From JAKANT01 sp035502095 (GTDB lineage: Bacteria > Pseudomonadota > Gammaproteobacteria > Burkholderiales > Burkholderiaceae_F): DNA of 25,683 bases. The stretch's first letter is position 1. Each line of letters begins with the position of its first letter. The notes under the pieces were generated by a model that did no database searches, was not told the DNA's origin, and worked only from the letters and a program-made list of their open reading frames with translations. Where the stretch lies: positions 1-25,683 of the forward strand of contig DATJUX010000033.1 in assembly GCA_035502095.1 (NCBI GenBank), read 5' to 3'. A program made the translations under genes and the position numbers. This document shows, piece by piece, positions 23,192 through 25,683 of the stretch.

Positions 23192-25315
23192 CTACTTTAA
23201 GTATTGGTCCATCCAGTCGACCCAACGTCGGAAGACGTCCATTGTGCGCACCGAGTCCCCGGGTAAATGACCCGCAACCGGATAGGCGAAGAACTTGACT
23301 GGAACGCCGTTGTCCTTCAGCGCGTGGTAAAGCAGGTAGGACTCCGTGATCGGAACCCGTGCATCACCCGTATCCGAAAGAATCAGCGTCGGCGTCTTGA
23401 TCCGGGAGGCGTAGGTGATTGGAGACTGTTCTACGTACGCTTTCATGAGTTTCCCGGTCCACGGCGAGCCGCCAAATGAGTAACGCAACATCACATTGAT
23501 ATCTGACAAGCCATAGGTATGCACGAGATCGTTGACCGCCGCGCCGGAGACAGCCGCCTTCCACACTTGATAGTGGCCTATCAGCCACGTGGTCATGTAC
23601 CCTCCATACGACCATCCGGACACCCCCATGCGCGATGAGTCGATGAATCCGCGCTTCTCCAGCGCCCCGAGGCCGGCCATCACGTCGCGCCCCGGGCCAT
23701 CGCCTGCGTCGTTGAAAATTGCCCGCTGGTAGGCGTTACCCAGGTTGTCGCTGCCGCGATAGTTGGGACGGAAGACAACGTAGCCGCGCGCGGCCAGTAG
23801 GTGCGTGAGGGATGAGAAAGACAGCGTTGAGGCCGCTTGCGGCCCGCCATGAATGAGCAGCACCAGGGGATACTTGCGCGCGCTGCTGAACCCTGGTGGG
23901 TAGCCGACGAGGCCGTCCTCCTGGAAACCGTCCGGTCCGGACCAGGAAAAGGACTCCACGCGGCCGAAATCGCGCGAGGCGATCTCGTGGTTGAAATTCG
24001 TCAGCCGCCGGGGCGCTGCACCGACCGACGGCGCGTAGTAAAGCTCTTTGGGCTGCGTTGCATTGCTGCCTATGAAGGCAAGCGCGCCCTCCTTGCTCAG
24101 CGACAGGTCCACCCAGAACGACCACTCGGGTTCGACGTCGCCCAGGTCCAGCTTACGCGCCGGCCCGGTCATGGGCAGCACCCAGATGGCGACCCTCGTC
24201 CCATCGTGCCCGCTGAGCAGAAGCGAGTCGCCGCCCGGCAACCAGATCGCGCGGGCGACGTTCCTGTCTAGCGCGCGTGTGATGTCGACGCCATCGCCGC
24301 CGCTGCTCGGTGTGACGAAGATCTCGTTTTCGTTATTCGGATCGCCATCCCGTGGATACCAGTAAGCAATCCTAGAACCGTCTGGGGAGAAAACCGGGTC
24401 GCCTTCCAAGGACTTGTGCGTGGTCAGCTTGCGAACCGCCCCGGTCTCGACGTCGACTACCGCCACGACTGACTGATCGGAGTCGCCGAAAGCCGGCGTT
24501 GCCTGCTGGATGATCGCGATCGACTTGCCGTCCGCAGACCACGAGAACGGCGTTGGGGCGCTGAATTCGGCGCTTCGCGGCAGACTCCAGGAGCCGGAAG
24601 TCAGGCGGCGCGGGGCGCCGCCTTGCAGCGAAACGAGCCAGACGTGAGCCGGCATTGGAGCCTCGGTCGCGAGGTAGTCGTTGTTGCCGACCTCGAACGC
24701 GTCGTTGTGCTTGTCGATCTCTTTCTGGGCCGGGTTGTCGTCGGCCATCGCGAAGGCGATCTGCTGGCCGTCAGGACTCCAGGAGAACTGCTCGACGTCG
24801 TGAGCGACGCTCGTGACCGGACTCGCGTCACCACCGTTCATCGGCAACACAAAGATTTGCAACGAGGACTTGCCTGTGGGCGGCGCTGCGGAGGAGTCCT
24901 TTGCGACCGAGCCCGCATCGCCCCCACCCTGGCTTGGGCCCTGCGCCATGAAAGCAAGGCGATCACCGGAAGGGGACCAGCGCGGAGAGGCGACGCCCTT
25001 GCGCTCGAAGGTCAGTGTGCGCTGGATGCCGGTTGCCACATCGACCAGTACCAGGGAAACGTCGGAGCGCGCATCTTTGAGATTGGGCTTCGAGACAACG
25101 ACAACGATCGACTTGCCATCTGGCGAGAGCCGCGGATCTGAGAGACTGATCATGCGGCCGATGTCGTCCAGTTCGAACGCCTTGGGCTGCGCAATCGCGG
25201 CCGTAGCCGAAAGCAAGGCAAGGAAAATCGCACCAGAGCGAAGAGCGCATAGGGTCGCCCTGCTTCGCATGCGCTTACTGCGCGTCGAGTCCGCCGGCTC
25301 AGCCTGCTTTGTCAT
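23192..25315 (-). CDS. Exported S9-family serine peptidase (prolyl oligopeptidase type)
   Basis: A 707-residue acylaminoacyl-peptidase/DPP-IV-like S9 enzyme. The N-terminus has a basic region followed by SGAIFLALLSATAAIAQ, a signal peptide that suggests a periplasmic location. Residues about 50-430 form a beta-propeller with repeated SPDG/SWSADG/FSPDG motifs (PD40 type). The alpha/beta-hydrolase domain carries GWSYGGY with Ser569, Asp651 in SDTGDARVP and His683 in AGHLPGDS, a complete triad; HGGPQAAS is the oxyanion region. It should cleave short peptides. The start ATG 25315 has AGGGGAGGG six bases upstream; 25363 and 25270 are alternatives. It stands alone on the minus strand behind the recombinase, so it is either island cargo or a native gene beyond the island. 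Confidence 0.93.
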   Translation of the reverse strand: MTKQAEPADSTRSKRMRSRATLCALRSGAIFLALLSATAAIAQPKAFELDDIGRMISLSDPRLSPDGKSIVVVVSKPNLKDARSDVSLVLVDVATGIQRTLTFERKGVASPRWSPSGDRLAFMAQGPSQGGGDAGSVAKDSSAAPPTGKSSLQIFVLPMNGGDASPVTSVAHDVEQFSWSPDGQQIAFAMADDNPAQKEIDKHNDAFEVGNNDYLATEAPMPAHVWLVSLQGGAPRRLTSGSWSLPRSAEFSAPTPFSWSADGKSIAIIQQATPAFGDSDQSVVAVVDVETGAVRKLTTHKSLEGDPVFSPDGSRIAYWYPRDGDPNNENEIFVTPSSGGDGVDITRALDRNVARAIWLPGGDSLLLSGHDGTRVAIWVLPMTGPARKLDLGDVEPEWSFWVDLSLSKEGALAFIGSNATQPKELYYAPSVGAAPRRLTNFNHEIASRDFGRVESFSWSGPDGFQEDGLVGYPPGFSSARKYPLVLLIHGGPQAASTLSFSSLTHLLAARGYVVFRPNYRGSDNLGNAYQRAIFNDAGDGPGRDVMAGLGALEKRGFIDSSRMGVSGWSYGGYMTTWLIGHYQVWKAAVSGAAVNDLVHTYGLSDINVMLRYSFGGSPWTGKLMKAYVEQSPITYASRIKTPTLILSDTGDARVPITESYLLYHALKDNGVPVKFFAYPVAGHLPGDSVRTMDVFRRWVDWMDQYLK

Positions 25316-25381
25316 GGTGGCCCTCCCCTTACGACTTGCCAGACTGCGAGCGCTAAGAATCAAGTCTCCGTCAGCGCGGCA

Positions 25382-25412
25382 ATTCTAGAGGCTCGAGGCG
25401 GCCCTCGGTCAG
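25382..25412 (-). promoter_or_regulatory. Weak candidate promoter for the S9 peptidase
   Basis: On the minus strand, CTGACC (25407-25412) and TAGAAT (25382-25387) are separated by 19 bp, upstream of the peptidase start. The spacing is longer than ideal, so this is tentative. Confidence 0.25.
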
Positions 25413-25450
25413 TCCGCTTTCCGAAGAATTGGCCGGATGACTTACGGGAT

Positions 25451-25549
25451 GCTTCTGTTAAAGGTTGCCGGACACCTGCCCTCTGAGCAGACACGTCCGC
25501 TGCACCTTCCACTTCGTCGGGCAGCTATCCGGCAACCCTTAACAGGAGC
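25451..25549. repeat. Long imperfect inverted repeat (about 99 bp)
   Basis: A 22 bp arm at 25451-25472 and its inverted copy at 25528-25549 match at 20 of 22 positions. Inside, CTGCCC (25476-25481) pairs with GGGCAG (25519-25524) after a 3 nt bulge on each side, and outside CGGATG (25434-25439) pairs with CATCCG (25553-25558). The loop is 37 nt. It is a large cruciform or hairpin of unknown type, perhaps a miniature inverted-repeat element. No gene is seen from 25316 to the window end. Confidence 0.65.
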
Positions 25550-25683
25550 CGACATCCGAACGGTCGGCGGAAGCAGAGATTTGCGACGGGCGGTCGTGTC
25601 GACCGACGCCCCGCGTCACATGCGGTCCCCGTGTCGGTGCAGACTGCGCGAATCGGCCGGCGCAGCCCTTCGGGAGACTGCAT

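Noticed and set aside
25451..25549. Integron attC site
   Set aside because: The outer arms read GTTAAAG at the left and CCTTAAC at the right, the reverse of the RYYYAAC...GTTRRRY order of attC, and no IntI-type recombinase is present.
19716..25683. Direct repeat of the tRNA-Ser 3' end as an attR site
   Set aside because: Reading the right part by eye showed only short matches such as TCTCCG near 25374; not enough for an attachment site within the window.

Overview
The window looks like the chromosome of an aerobic, GC-rich betaproteobacterium. This rests on gene order and protein likeness only. The run suhB / trmJ-cysE / lpxH-ppiB-ppiA-TPR / cysS-glycosylase-accA-tilS-lysC-tRNA-Ser is a familiar betaproteobacterial housekeeping neighbourhood, and most proteins here are full length with intact motifs.

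Left part (about 436-8284, plus strand): a carbon monoxide dehydrogenase region. A HIT protein and a DUF190 protein come first. Then follow a CoxF/XdhC-like maturation factor with a YHS metal-binding domain fused to its C-terminus, a CoxD-type AAA+ ATPase, a CoxE-type VWA protein, and the structural genes coxM-coxS-coxL. The large subunit carries the form I active-site signature AYRCSFR with the copper-binding Cys, so this is predicted to be a true aerobic Mo-Cu CO dehydrogenase and not a generic form II/xanthine dehydrogenase relative. The maturation genes precede the structural genes, and a terminator-like hairpin lies between the two blocks.

Middle part (8304-19741): conserved core genes. 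suhB is divergent from trmJ and cysE. lpxH, two cyclophilins and a TPR protein form a minus-strand operon. cysS, an AlkA-type glycosylase, accA, tilS and lysC run on the plus strand and lead to tRNA-Ser(GCT). Two copies of a short dispersed repeat with a GTCAT..CGAG end lie in intergenic gaps here.

Right part (19742-25683): an accessory region behind the tRNA gene, probably a genomic island or its remnant. It holds a small two-helix membrane protein of unknown function, about 1.1 kb with no convincing gene, a complete tyrosine recombinase, a possible small ORF, an exported S9-family serine peptidase, and a long imperfect inverted repeat close to the right edge. No second attachment-site copy was found in the window.

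The most interesting points are the XdhC-YHS fusion inside a form I CODH cluster (a candidate copper-handling maturation factor), the unusual order of that cluster, and the unexplained palindromic elements in the island.
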